Positions 33,901-46,873 of a DNA stretch of 64,000 bases are shown here, piece by piece (position 1 is the first letter of the stretch; each line of letters starts with the position of its first letter). This stretch comes from Ancylostoma caninum. Taxonomy: Eukaryota > Nematoda > Chromadorea > Rhabditida > Ancylostomatidae. Below the pieces are notes generated by a model. The model made no database searches. It was not told the origin of the DNA and saw only the letters and a list, made by a program, of their open reading frames with translations. The DNA is taken from NCBI GenBank assembly GCA_037903475.1, contig JBAJFG010000152.1, positions 124,001-188,000 on the forward strand. The letters run 5' to 3'. Both the position numbers and the translations under genes were made by a program.

Positions 33901-34794
33901 AGACTTTCATACTGGAGAACGAGGGCCACCTCTGCAATGTTTTGTAGACGAATCCATCGGAATTTAGGATCAGTTGTACCTTAAGACGATGACGGAGGAA
34001 GTCAGAATAGGATTCAATGTTGGCCTAAATTAATAGCAAGAAATAAAAGCATCTCGCAATTACCAGTCATGCTGCTTAGTGTACCTGGAAGTCTGGCAAG
34101 CCTCTTGAGTCCAGAAATTGTGGCATGTAATGCCTGTTATGGACAACCGTGTGAGCATATGCTATCTCCTTAATTATTGACGAAAATGGGCTTTTCGCGA
34201 AATTGTAAATTTATTCTGAATAACATACATCGATGTTGTTCGTGAGAACATGGGCCAGCTGAGAAGTTACATCGACTGTGGCCACGCATATATTACGCAC
34301 TGCCCTGTAGCGCTTGGCTTGCATTCTGGAAGTACAAACTTTATGTCTTTTGGAATCGGTTCATTGGATTGTTTCTCTGACCTTTGCCGTGGACAGTCGC
34401 GGTTGTGGCATTCGTTTAGTCCAGAAGGTAGCTGAGCGCTGCACACGCTACAGTACCACTTCTCATGAACCGTTGACGACCCGAGGATAGAAGATCTCAG
34501 CTTCATCTCATCGTCGAGGCTGAAACGCAGCCCAGCTCTCGCTCTCAATGCGGACAGAGCAAAGCTGTTCTTCCGCTGGAGGTAGGAGAGGCCCGATATC
34601 TCATCCTCAATTAGGCTCGCGAGCAGCTCGTCGCTAGCTTCTGACAGCATACTGAGATATCGGTCCTCGGCTTCGTTCCCTTCGTTGCATAAGACTTGCT
34701 GATTCTCTCTTTCTAGCTCAGTTGGCTCTGTTACAGCATCGTCGTGAGAGTCGTTACAATTCACATCTCCCAAAAGACTTACGCGCCGCTGCAT
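30974..34794 (-). CDS. Multi-exon TNP2/CACTA-like transposase or domesticated derivative
   Basis: A zinc ribbon (WYCSVCSAQLPSGLNECHNR, about 34395-34450) ends at 34382 with a GTCAG donor. Exon 34325-34229 (RYRAVRNICVATVD...HVLTNNID) follows in phase, then an exon ending at 34085, then 34024-33781 and 33725 to about 33534. The last two encode ILNSDGF, RGSTWPIYAALWDIKPSVRH, NAIVIAAVSG and a central domain. Near 33320-33495, VSCWTGAKGCPRCTQEGIYY looks like the Cys knuckle of TNP2-type transposases. Later blocks near 33177-32919, 32298-32000 and 31366-30974 (ending QLDQYSLKCIPMS...) follow the order of that family's C-terminal half. Some junctions, notably before the exon at about 34190, are unresolved, and the true start is uncertain because GTAAGT lies just inside 34794. 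The family call is by pattern only. Confidence 0.5.
32395..32850 (+). repeat. Dispersed repeat without minisatellite, copy 1
   Basis: It starts near CCAGTCTGGCTGTCCGAC...GCTTCGCTCGCA and ends GAGTAAGCCCGTTATTATAA then GTCATGATAT. The same two ends bracket 35265-36497. It lies in an intron-sized gap of the TNP2-like gene. Confidence 0.6.
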
Positions 34795-35264
34795 TTCCGT
34801 GCGGCCTAAACATAGGCAGGATCTTTATTCATTGGAACGAACATTTCGGAGTTTATCTACTCACGTGCTTGGACGAGCCCCCTTCTTTGTGAGGAAGTCA
34901 AAAAGGATGTCCGATATCTTAGCATGCGCGACTGTCGAAGCAATTATTCCTCTTCAAACAATGAGTTACGATATGTGCCAACTGATTACTGCAAAGAGTA
35001 ACTAGAGCTATTGCCGGTACGTCATTGAGATAAATCAGAAAAGTGGACAAAAATTACTCAAAATCGTAATGGCTAAAACTTATTGCGGTCGGAGTCCTAC
35101 AAGTTTCTGGGTGAAAATCAGAGTAAGAGCGGCGAAAAATGCCAAGTGTGAGAGAAAACGCAAAAAAAAATCGGGATTTTCACAGTTTTTCAGTCTATGG
35201 TGCGTATATGCACACGATGAAAGCACAGAAAAATAGGAGAAGTTTTTGTTTTGTTTTAGAGTGT

Positions 35265-36497
35265 TTTAGATGTGCAACCAATCTGGCCGTCCAGACTTCC
35301 CAGACTTCTACTGGTGCTCGCTTCGCTCGCATACTACACGTTAAAAGCAAACACAAAAGTGTAAATGGAATGATAAAATCTGCATCCTTCCACACAGCTC
35401 TATCGTTTCCCCACTTTTGAACGCCGGCGCACCCTTATCACACCGTTGAACCCGACCCAGGCGTTTCCCCACTTCACTTTTCGACGCCGGCGCACCCTTA
35501 TCACACCGCTGGACCCGACTCCAGGCGTTTCCCCACTTTTCGACGCCGGCGCACCCTTATCACACCGTTGGACCCGACCCAGTCGTTTCCCCACTTTTGA
35601 ACGCCGGCGCACCCTTATCACACCGTTGAACCCGACCCAGGCGTTTCCCCACTTCACTTTTCGACGCCGGCGCACCCTTATCACACCGCTGGACCCGACT
35701 CCAGGCGTTTCCCCACTTTTGAACGCCGGCGCACCCTTATCACACCGGCCCGACCCAGGCGTTCCCACCACCCTTATCACACCGCTGGACCCGACTCCAG
35801 GCGTTTCCCCACTTTTCGACGCCGGCGCACCCTTATCACACCGTTGGACCCGACCCAGTCGTTTCCCCACTTTTCGACGCCGGCGCACCCTTATCACACC
35901 GTGGACCCGACTCCAGGCGTTTCCCCACTTTTCGACGCCGGCGCACCCTTATCACACCGCTGGACCCGACTCCAGGCGTTTCCCCACTTTTCGACGCCGG
36001 CGCACCCTTATCACACCGTTGGACCCGACCCAGGCGTTTCCCCACTTCACTTTTCGACGCCGGCGCACCCTTATCACACCGCTGGACCCGACTCCAGGCG
36101 TTTCCCCACTTTTGAACGCCGGCGCACCCTTATCACACCGTTGGACCCGACTCCTGGCGTTTTCCCACTTTTGGACGCCAGCGCACCCTTATCACACCGT
36201 TGGACCCGACCCCAGGCGTTTTCCCACTTTTGGACACCGGCGCACCCTTATCACACCGTTGGACCCGACTCCAGGCGTTTTCCCACATTTGGACGCCGGC
36301 GCACCCTTATCACACCGTTGGACCCGACTCCTGGCGTTTTCCCACTTTTGGAAGCCGGCGCACTCCTACAGCAACAGTGGACCCGTTGTAGAGCATAATC
36401 TTCGGTCTAGGCCAAGCCCTCGAATTTCGTTTCACACACACTGACACACACACACGTGACAGACAGACTAAGCCCGTTATTATAAGTCATGATATTT
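35265..36497 (+). repeat. Dispersed repeat carrying the expanded minisatellite, copy 2
   Basis: Begins CCAATCTGGCCGTCCAGAC...GCTTCGCTCGCA and ends CTAAGCCCGTTATTATAAGT then CATGATAT, as in copy 1. The 59-bp array fills the space between these ends. Confidence 0.6.
35404..36365. repeat. 59-bp minisatellite, about 16 units
   Basis: Each unit reads roughly GACGCCGGCGCACCCTTATC, ACACCGTTGGACCCGACTCC, AGGCGTTTCCCCACTTTTC. Some units carry a 5-6 base insertion (ACTTCACTTTTC), and one near 35745-35780 is truncated. All frames are open on both strands (332 codons at 35446-36444), but 59 is not a multiple of three and the frames drift through the unit, so I reject a gene. Confidence 0.85.
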
Positions 36498-36842
36498 GGA
36501 TATGTGTGGAGGATTGTGCGGAGCATACCCACAAGTCACGCCCACTTATGGGTAAGCTCCGCCCAACTTCATCGCCATTGTACGTGACTGCAAACAGAAG
36601 CGGTGAAGACCGTGCATACCCATGGGGCATCATAGTCCATGCCCCTTTTTCGACGAGAATCAACCGCCACGGCTCCGTTTGCCGTCCGGTAGTCTCTGAG
36701 TTTATAGAAGTCCAGAAATCTTACCGCAAGCGGGAGGGGAACCGGATAAATGGATTGGAACCAGTAAACACAATGAGTGATGCTGTTTTCATCGAATACC
36801 TGTGTCATTCTGAAAACACGCTCCCGCGGAACAGGTCTTTAG

Positions 36843-37222
36843 ATGAGGTGAAGGTGGGCGAATGGTGGGCAAATGATGGATAAAACAGGGGCTGAGGAGG
36901 GATGGGGATATGTGAGATAACGGTGGGCAAATGGTGGGCAAAAGGTGGTTCAACCGTGCTAAAAACGGAAATGTGGGCTAACTGTGGGCAAAGGGTGGGC
37001 AAACGGAGGTTCCACCATGGGTTCTCAAAGCATGGTGGGCCAACCGTGGGGAAAAGGTGGGTGCACCGTGGGACTGATAACAATGGTGGGCTAACGGTGG
37101 GATAAGTGGGGGCGGACACCATAATCGGGGGATATCTGGGGGATAACCGGGGGATAACGGTGGGCCCACCGTCGGTTGGGGGCCCACCGTGGGATAACGG
37201 TGGGCCCACCGTGGTACGAAAG
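36843..37222. repeat. GGTGGGCAAA / GGTGGGCCCACC array ending in the GC-rich repeat terminus
   Basis: Irregular repeats of GGTGGGCAAA and CCGTGGGATAACGGTGGGCC end in GGTACGAAAGTTCAGAGTAC. That is the mirror image of the end at 26288-26310. Confidence 0.6.
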
Positions 37223-37252
37223 TTCAGAGTACTGCCTTTTTTGATTTGGGTA

Positions 37253-38929
37253 ACTACATACTCAGAACCTCTGCAACAACTATTTGACCAGCTTTTGGGA
37301 AACTAGTTTCAGATCGCATCTGAAACTAGTCTTTCAAAAGCTGGTCAAATACTATTTTTCGCCACTTCATTGCTAAATACTTGCAAATGAAAAGCTTGTA
37401 GAGGAGTTGTTTTGACCTCTCCCTTGCTAAATAGTTGCAAAATGAAAACCTAGTAAAATAGTTGTTCTCCGAAATCAACCAGTTAGAACAGAAACATTTT
37501 GTGGATTACATTGATTCAGAATACAACATTTTTATTGGTGACATTCACAAGCGTCTCCAAGCTGCTTGGCACGACATAGTCACAAATCTAAGATCAGCTC
37601 GTGCCAGAGCGATAAAATCCAATGCGCTTCTCTGATTTTCATAGTTTACTGTGATTGGACGATCTTCGGCTACCGCTCACATCAGCTCTTCACGGTTCGC
37701 ATTCGAACATCACTCTCTCAAAGTCCGAAATTGTCTAAACAGATCTCAAGTTCGAAAGGAAATCGTTTCTACATTAGATGCCCGGACAGGGATTCTGATA
37801 ACCGTGCACACGAACGTAGCCCAAACAGCGTAATGCGTCCAGAAAACCCCCTGCAGCATCTCCTTCCAGTTGCTGCCATCCTGCCCTCGATTGCTGCACA
37901 AGCTTTCCTCAGCAATTGTGGGAGGAGAGACGATGGCAGCAGCTGAAGAGATATAGTGTGTTTCACTGGAGAACATAGTTGTGCAGATATGAGAGAAAAA
38001 GAGAACACGAGAAATAGTATTGTACTCGGGGAAACGGGCGAGAAGTGCAGATCAGGGGAACAGATACTCAGCTATCGTCGTTGTTGAAACGGACTATATC
38101 GCTATGGTTGCAACGTTGCTGCGTTCGTGCTGCACAGTTCTTACAGAAGTTCTTGATTTGAATAGTTTTCCCTAAAAGCACTTGCCTGCAATGCTTCGAA
38201 ATAAATGCTGCGAAGATAAATCAAGCTTGTTGGTAGTATATAACTGGTCATCTTCAACCGATCTACATATAGTTATTTATAATCGCAAAGCAGAACAATA
38301 CTGTCGGTAACTTGAAACTCCTGAATAGATAGGAGTAAGTAAAAGCTGAAAACCTAACTTTCTATCGCTATTTTCTCATGAGTTCAAGCTCAGGAATTCC
38401 AGCTCATGAAAAACACGGTTTTCAGTTTTCATGAGAGTATATAGCTGTTCCGAACTTTTAATCTTGTTAATATATGTAGCTTAACTAGCCACTGATTGAT
38501 TGGCGCGAGTCATTCGACTACCTCTTTTGAGGAATTTAAAAAATTTGAGAGAAGGTTTGGGACTCACTCAAGCTGCGAAGAAGTAATGTAACTGCCGCTC
38601 TTCGTTATATGGGACCGCTAAAATACCTTACCACATGCGAAGGACTCTTTCATTTCTGCATAATAGCTGTAGAATATCAGCGCAAAGCTCGTTAAATAGT
38701 TGTTTTTGGAGAAAGCTGGTAAGATAGTTGGTTTGATTTCCTAGTAAAATAGTTGCAAAATAAAAAGCTAGTCTGCAACTATTTTTTCCAGGCTGGTGAT
38801 GACGTCATATTAGTTTGCAAGCTGTTTTTAACAAAAGCTTGCAAACAACTTAATTTGAGCTTGTTTGCGACTTGTTTTGGAGAAATCCTTGTTTGCAAAT
38901 TGTTCCAGGGGTTCTGAGTATGTAGCTTT
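37253..38929 (+). mobile_element. 1.7-kb inverted-terminal element without a recognised gene
   Basis: It starts CTACATACTCAGAACCTCTG and ends CAGGGGTTCTGAGTATGTAG, a 20-base terminal inverted repeat with one mismatch. Subterminal regions on both sides repeat CAACTATTT and CTAGTAAAATAGTTG motifs in opposite orientations. The central 37500-38350 part shares long stretches with 47300-47960 in reverse. No transposase motif was found, so it is probably non-autonomous. Confidence 0.65.
37282..37350. repeat. Hairpin inside the element's left end
   Basis: ATTTGACCAGCTTTT...AACTAGTTTCAGAT pairs with ATCTGAAACTAGT...AAAAGCTGGTCAAAT around a CGC loop, with a small internal mismatch. Confidence 0.7.
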
Positions 38930-39447
38930 TTGTAGTTTAATTCTCGAAGTAAGGAGACGAAATAAGCTGCACTGAAGCAAGGGATACCACCCGAATCTGG
39001 CGGAGGGCTTAGATAGTTCTCGTCGGATAATATCGACTTGGATATTGACTCATGGATCTATTTTTTTCAAGTATAGTCCCAATCCAGATTGAAGTGTGCC
39101 TACTGGGGCACTCCTACAACCCGATCATGAATCTGCCTTCCAATTTCAGAGGTTTGGTCATGCTCTGCTCGTGGCGTTAACCACGACAATTCTTATGTCC
39201 ATGATTTCTAGTTTCAAGCATACATGTCCAATGGTTCCACATGCGAGTGTTGACAAACGACTAGCGGGTATTAAAACAAACTTTCGAGCAACTTTACTCG
39301 TTTTTTGAAACCATGACCTGAGTTTTCACTTTCACTTGTAGTCTCTTTTCCGAACGCAAATCGACTTGGTTTCAGGCAACCGATATTCTTGATAAGAAAA
39401 CCGCTGGGAGTCAATACTGGCCATTCGCAAGTTATTTCCATGGAAGC
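38930..39447. other. No gene recognised
   Basis: AT-rich with short frames only and no repeat family that I could match. Confidence 0.4.
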
Positions 39448-39449
39448 TA

Positions 39450-40344
39450 CAGGGTGGTCCAAAATTACGGAGACACGCTAAAAGGTTCATATCTAACATT
39501 GGAAAACGAGTTAGCAATTTTCGCAGAACAATGAACAAAATCTACCACCACATCTCACGATTTCTCCTACCACCAGCGAGAAAACACATGAAGAATTCGA
39601 ACTAGTCGCCTGCTGTGCCGCGGAAGTGCAGTCTTCTCTTACAATCTGACCCTTTTAAAAGCGATTGCTCCAAGAATTAAACAATTTTTATGAGAGTGAA
39701 GTCAGTTTTTGTCCTCGAATGAATGTCATAATGAGAAATCTGCTCGAATGAGTACTGAAAATAAGATTCATAAGGAAGCAGACATGACTTCTTGTGCAAA
39801 AACAGAGCAAAAAAGTATTCTAGCGCTGTTTCTTGTTCTTTTTTCACTGTTTAGGGAGGGTGCTGGAACTTATTAGGCTCATCAACTTCCAATCTCGAAG
39901 TTCTGAGAAGTATTTCCCTCATAATACATTTAATGATGGTGATTGGAATTGAAAAGCACCCTCAACCCGCTTTGAATTTCGGCGTGTCCGCACGAAATCC
40001 CGGATCTCATAACCAAGGTAGATGGTCATTCACAACGAATTTAACGTTTTTCCGTTTCCCACATCTTGTACTTTGCGATGTACTGCTCAGTATGCCTCTT
40101 GTAAAATTTTACACATTAGCACAACATGCGCGCCAAGCCTACACAAAAGATGTAATTGGGTTGTAAAACTAAGCTTGACTGACGGCCTAGCTGTTCCTTA
40201 AAATCATAGTGTTGTGTAATGTTTTGGAAGAAGCTGTACAATTGAACAAACGAACAGCAAAAGATTGGATGCAAAACGCTAAAACTCGAGATAAGTCGAA
40301 AAACGCGCATCGCGCCCTTGTCTCCGTAATTTTGGACCACCCTG
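39450..40344. mobile_element. 895-bp non-autonomous Tc1/mariner-type element
   Basis: The ends CAGGGTGGTCCAAAATTACG and CGTAATTTTGGACCACCCTG are perfect inverted repeats, extending to 26 bases (TGTCTCCG... at the right end). TA flanks both sides (39448-39449 and 40345-40346). I see no transposase motif inside. Confidence 0.78.
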
Positions 40345-40346
40345 TA

Positions 40347-41718
40347 TAGCTGCAAGTTCTATAACTTCATGTACTCTACAAAAATTTAGCTGAATCGGTT
40401 GGATGTCCAGAGGCGTTACATTATGTATAGAGATACTCTCACTTGGAAATAGACTGGTCAATAACTTGCTGGTGGAAAACAATTTCCCTGAAGAGAAATC
40501 GCTTCACGTCACCTCTGAGATTTGCTGCAGAGTGATTGCTTTCTAGAAGATGTATTATATCTACATAGTATTATATCATTTCTAATTTTTTGTGTTCACA
40601 AAACAATTCAAGAATCACCAATCAATGAGAGTGGTACTATTATCAAGAGAGGTTTTTCATGCGTTGTATTGTAGTGTTCAAGCTTTAAAGCATTCCATTT
40701 TGGAATACTCCAGAATTTATATTTTTTTTCGATTTGTGGGTCTTTGATAGTTTATCAGCTAATGACTTGAACGGGACCTAGTTTTGATAAAATTGGATTA
40801 ATAAGGGATGGGGCTCCTCCTGCTAATTTGTTTGTAATAGTTGATACTCCATGTGAGTCTCCTTTTTACGTGTTAATAATTACTCGAATGGATTCTGTGA
40901 ATTTTCACTGTATATACTAGAGAATATACTACATCACTTATAATTGTCTGTATTCTCAAACAGCTCAAGAATTATCAATCGCTGAGAATGTAGCTGCCAT
41001 CAGGACAAGTTTCGCATTTGCTGTATCGTAATATTCAAAGTCTAAAGGATTCCATTGTGGAATAAGCTAGCATTTATGTTTTTCCCTGGTTTTTGGATGT
41101 TTTGGTAATTTAGCAGCTACTGACTTGGGCGGGAACATGCGCCTAGTCATAGCTTTGATAATTTGTACTGGATTTATAGGGGATGGAACTCCTCCTGAGC
41201 ATTTGTTTGTAATATTCAACATTCCAAGTGAGTCCCTTTTTTATGTGTTGATGATTACTCGAATAAATTCTGCATTTTTCATTGCACTAGGACAGATGGG
41301 CTCATGCACATGTATGATTCAGTGTTTTCAGATACACTAATCTCGAAAATTCACGAATATACGGAGTTCAAGAGATGAATGGAGTCAGCGGGGTATGGCA
41401 ATTTATCGAGCTATTGATCGAATTCATCGGTTTCTCCCAGTTCATCTCCAATCCGAATCGAAATGTGCCCATAGAGTTAATCCGCCCACAGATCATAAAT
41501 ATGACAACCATTCCGCACGATCGTTTCCGACTTATTGGTTGAATTAATCTACCGCGAGTCTTATCCCAAGTGTGGAGCGAGCAATCTTGGAGGATATCTC
41601 TACCATGCCGATCACGGACCACTTCGCACAAAGTGGTTATTGATTTTTTGATTTTATTGATCTGTGGCAATTGTTGCTCTTGGCGTTTGGAGCCGTGGAG
41701 ATCAACATTGATCTAAAA
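40347..41718. other. Internal duplicated AT-rich segments, no gene
   Basis: Segments near 40600-40930 and 40965-41290 are related in direct orientation. Shared blocks include AAGAAT(T/C)A(C/T)CAATC, CATTCCATT(T/G)TGGAATA and GGGAT(G)GGGCTCCTCCTG / GGATGGAACTCCTCCTG. Together they form a degenerate tandem duplication of about 360 bases. Confidence 0.45.
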
Positions 41719-41879
41719 TGTTACACGTGATGATCGTGTTCTTATGTCTGTCACGTGAGATATGTGTTCTTTGTTATACCCGTCTCATGTACGTAGCATT
41801 GTTTTGAGACGTCTGGTTTAGTTATCGAGTTTTGTGGACCAATAAACCATCTTCAACGACCGTCTCTTCGGACACAACA
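41719..41879 (+). mobile_element. Possible solo LTR
   Basis: Begins TGTTACACGTG, holds AATAAACCATCTTCAACGAC (a polyadenylation signal context common in BEL/Pao-type LTRs) and ends ACACAACA. No target duplication, primer-binding site or coding region is convincing. Confidence 0.28.
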
Positions 41880-43279
41880 CAAAGTTAAGGACCTAGTGGT
41901 CTCGCAAATGATAGCGCATCATAAACGTTGAACCGACACAAGGAATCGTGACTTATCTGTGAAGAAATCCGAAGAAAGACCCGTAACATCTACAAAGGCG
42001 TATGACCTCGCCTGTGTAGCGGGACCCAGAGGTGTCAGTGAAGCGCGACAAAACGCACGTAAGAGGGCATCCCAATTTTGCGGATTGAGCGGGTGCTGCC
42101 TTCGAAAATACATTGACAAGATAAGTGGATCAATGCCTGCACACGATATTTTTATATCCGAATTCGTATTAGAACAAATATGAGAAAAATTCGAAAATTC
42201 GAGCGTTAGAAAGTGCGAGGTCAACGTATTTGAATGTATTTGTATTTGAATATTTGTCTTATGGCAGTATTGGAATGTATTCGAATACTGGAAGCTATAT
42301 CCGATATTCGAAGTTTGTGACACAAGAGGAGAAAACACGTTCTTTCCTACGTTTCTCGTAAACTCCATGACAAAGGAAGTTGTGAACATTCTAATCCGTT
42401 CGGAGAAGTACATACAATTTGTTTCTGCGAGCATGGATTCTTCACTAGCACGTTTGGCAAAAAATAATCCAGTTTTTCTGAAGTGAAGACATTTAGACTG
42501 GAGAACTGAGGCGATCTGCCTGCGCTGAGACTGAAACTTAGAAATCTTCTCTCAGTAAGGGCACTTTCTGCTTTATACATTGTATTTGCACCACCTTCTC
42601 GTAATAGACCACCTCTCTTTATAGATGCTAGGAGCAGTCTTGTTCCAGAAACTTGCATGAATCGAAATCAGCCATTATTTTCTTCACAACCCAATAGCAA
42701 CGGCTCATTGCAGCACTGATTGTAAGAATTGCTGGTCCTATCGCAAACCTATCGCTCCAGGCCACATGGAAGCCGGGGCGCTTTGCCCACAAAGGGTCCT
42801 GGTGTGGCAGTGATCTGATTTCGACCACATCCACCTTATCGACTATCGATAGGTTCGATCTTCAGAAGACTTATATTTTCCGCAGCCGTCCCCCGCTTGT
42901 GACTCCCTTTCTTCTTTTTCAACCATTTTTTATTAGTCGTTATTTATATCGTATTTATTAATCAGTTTCTCTATATAACATACAAGGCCTCTGCTCTATT
43001 GCGGAGCTCATGAGGCCGTATAGGCGCAGTTCCTTGCCAATTTAGTGCATGAGAGTCGTCACAGCCCAGACCTTACACATATTGGATTGGTTGCCGTTTA
43101 ACGTTCTCACCATCACATCCTAATCGCGCATCGAGGGCACACCACTTAATATTGTATTGGTCTTAATAAATCTTTAAGAATTTTGCGTTGACCTAATTTC
43201 ACTTGTAGTTTCTCGAAAGTTGTTATTTGGTCGATTATTGGCTTCAACCGAAGTCAGGCATGACGACGGGAAAAGCTGA
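41880..43279. other. No gene recognised
   Basis: A TTCGAA/TATTTGAAT-rich patch lies at 42185-42310. The overlapping plus and minus frames at 41.9-42.4 kb contradict one another and show no domain. Confidence 0.4.
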
Positions 43280-43520
43280 TCATCATTGCGTTGAAATCAC
43301 TTCAGAGTTAGTGCGAAGTAAAGAGGGTGGAAACATTTGAAAATGAAGTGTAGGAAGCGAAATCCATCTATTGCAAATGCGAGAATTCTGCAGGGCCCGT
43401 CAGTTCGTGGAAAAGTTGGGTGACTTGGACCTCGTGCTGAAGCTGTCTGACTGGAAATCACCATGCGATTTTCTGTACATCCTTCGCATTGGCTCCTCCA
43501 AATGATCAGCTGACCATCAA
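43280..43520 (+). repeat. Single arm of the 14.2-kb foldback family
   Basis: It shares AATCACTTCAGAGTTAG, AAGAGGGTGGAAA, GCAGGGCCCGTCAG and CTCGTGCTGAAG in the same order as 14475-14640. Confidence 0.6.
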
Positions 43521-43912
43521 CAGAGATCTGAATCATACAGCTAAAATTTAGTTTTTTTCGTTATTTTTTCCAACGATAGAAAAGTGAACAAACAAAGAAG
43601 TTTGTGATGCTGAAAAAGAAAGCACGGGATTAGAATGTCAAATATCAAATGATAAGATATTTGAACAAAAATAAAAGAATGTAAAGGACATTCGCACCAA
43701 ATCATAGCAATCTGACATTGCATTGAGTGAAATATAAGCGACTAGAGCCCCTACGGGACGCCGAAATGTGAGGGGGGGGGGCAGCCACTTGAGGTATGTG
43801 CTAACCTTCACACCTTCACTCCTCCATCGGTGCACTCGCCCCCTTTGTAAATTTCGAGGGCAACGGAAGAAAGCTAGGAAACATTGAAAAAGTTTGATTA
43901 ATCACATACATA

Positions 43913-44880
<968 letters not shown>

Positions 44881-45107
44881 TTGGTTACCAACAGTATATC
44901 ATAACAGGCTGTGATAACGCTTACGTACGCGTGTGAGTACCGTCCGATTCGAGAGAATGAAGAGCAGCATTGAGTCTGAACCTGGGCAGTATCCTCGGGA
45001 CCGATTAGAAACCGAATGGTCTTTTTACTCTTTAACAATTCAGGGAACAATTTAAACATCCAGATATTCAAGGATGCAGAAACCCTAAAGCTTTTCCTCT
45101 CTCTCAT

Positions 45108-45248
45108 ACAGCACTACATCGGTCTCTGATAATGCAACATTCGAATCTCCCATTCATTCGAAATGTTCAATGTTCCAGAATAAAAATATCCGATTTCGAA
45201 TGAATGGAAAATCCGAATGTTCTAACAGTGGAGACCAATGCAGTGCTA
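45108..45248. mobile_element. Short palindromic MITE
   Basis: Arms of about 57 bases: CAGCACTACATCGGTCTC...CATTCATTCGAAAT mirrors ATTTCGAATGAATGG...GAGACCAATGCAGTGCTA with scattered mismatches and a ~25-base centre. TA occurs at both edges. Confidence 0.55.
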
Positions 45249-46873
45249 CGAAAAAAGAAGAAGAGCTTTGGGACTTTTCTCTCATTCTCGGATATTTATA
45301 TACTTTAATTGTATCGTTACTTCTTAGCTAACGTAGCAAAATTATTCGGTTTCCATCTGCTCCTCGGTATACTGGCTCCCGGACGCGCCCCTAGCGTGCT
45401 CGGGGTTTGAGGGTAAACTTAGAATCACCGCCACTCTGCCACCATGGAACCTCTCACGGAACTATCCACATCGCTAGAATGCCGTGTTGTCTGTTTCATA
45501 CAAAAATGGAGGGCAGTGGTGATCCTGTTCCGTATATTATGCAGCCTGAAAACCTCGTGAATCACCCTTAAGCCGGAACCGCCGGCGGACGACGTGGTCC
45601 CACCGCGAAGTCCTGAATGCACTAAATCTATGCAATTATCGAAAGTTGCGCCGAAATTGGGTAAATTATGACAGCCAATCGATTCTTAGACTGCGGTGCC
45701 CTTCTTGTCTGGAATCAAAAGTCGCGTTGATGTCCGCCTAATAGCCTAGGTGCTGCTCTATCAGGCATCAGCTTGCTAACATTGACGAATCTTTGTATGG
45801 CAGAGAAAAGTCTAAAAACTCTGAGGAAACCAAAACTTGGGTGAGCCGTTTCATGTCACGGTGTTGTGGCATTCCATAGCATAGCAGCAACTCTCTATCT
45901 GGAAGATGTCGAAGGTTCAGCAATACTAATTCTGGATATAAATTAGACTGGTGTTGCAGCTCCGTTTTTATAAAATATTTCATCCCATGCAAAAGCGCGC
46001 ATTTCCAGTTTACCACCCTAAAAATACCTGCCGTATTTTAGCGATCGCTCGCGGTACTCGTTCCGTTGAAGATGAAGGCGGCAGTCCCTCACCTACATAT
46101 TTTGAATTCCTCAGGTTGTTTAACGGCAAAAATCTGTTTATGCCTTCGCTTGCGTGGTGCGCGGAAGTCGTGTGAGCTGTTGCTATAAATGGGCATAAAT
46201 GAAAAACAAAGAAGAAGAGATGATTCCCTGCGATAACGATGTGATCACAGCAACAGTTACTGCCGAGTAATTACTCATTAAGTGAGGCACTTGTGACATG
46301 GAACACTGAAGAGTTGCAACTTTTGACTTGAGAGAGAGAGAGAACCATGTTACCGGCATGTGCATTGTTATGCCATTCTATATCATTTCATGTCACAGGA
46401 GAGTCGTGTCACAGGAGAGCACAGGAATGTCGCAAGTTCATCAAAACACTCACATTTTCGTCTTCTCCATCCATTTCTGGGAGTGAAATTGGCCAAGTAT
46501 GTTTTAGACTATAAATCTCAATTCTTTTTTAAAATAAGTTGACAATTTTATTCCCTCCTGATAATGAGCGAAATGCTACAGGGTATACACAAAAAAAGAA
46601 TTTATGGATGTCTTTCAAAAACATCTGGGATGGTAGTAATTTAGTCGAAACCTCGAGGGAAACGTGGTCACCTTATGGTCTGGTTTCCCAAAATCTATTG
46701 TAGAACAACTGAGATCTCGAGGTAACCGAATGGTCACTTCGATGTCTCATTCTGGTCTCGATTTCACGGTAGCAAAGCTGAGATCATCATCTCTTATGTG
46801 ATCACACGTATTTGTGAAAATCCGTGTGATAAGGCAAGAGACGCAGACCGGTCACGAAAAAGTACTCGGGTGT
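45249..46873. other. No gene recognised
   Basis: Short frames only. A GAGAGAGAGAG tract lies near 46332. No splice-supported exon was found. Confidence 0.4.

Noticed and set aside
35446..36444. 332-codon open frame rich in RRRRTLITPLD
   Set aside because: It is a by-product of a 59-bp tandem array; all frames on both strands are open and the peptide drifts in phase.
41959..42183. Gag-like frame downstream of the possible LTR
   Set aside because: No CCHC knuckle or capsid-like motif; the opposite strand has a longer incompatible frame.
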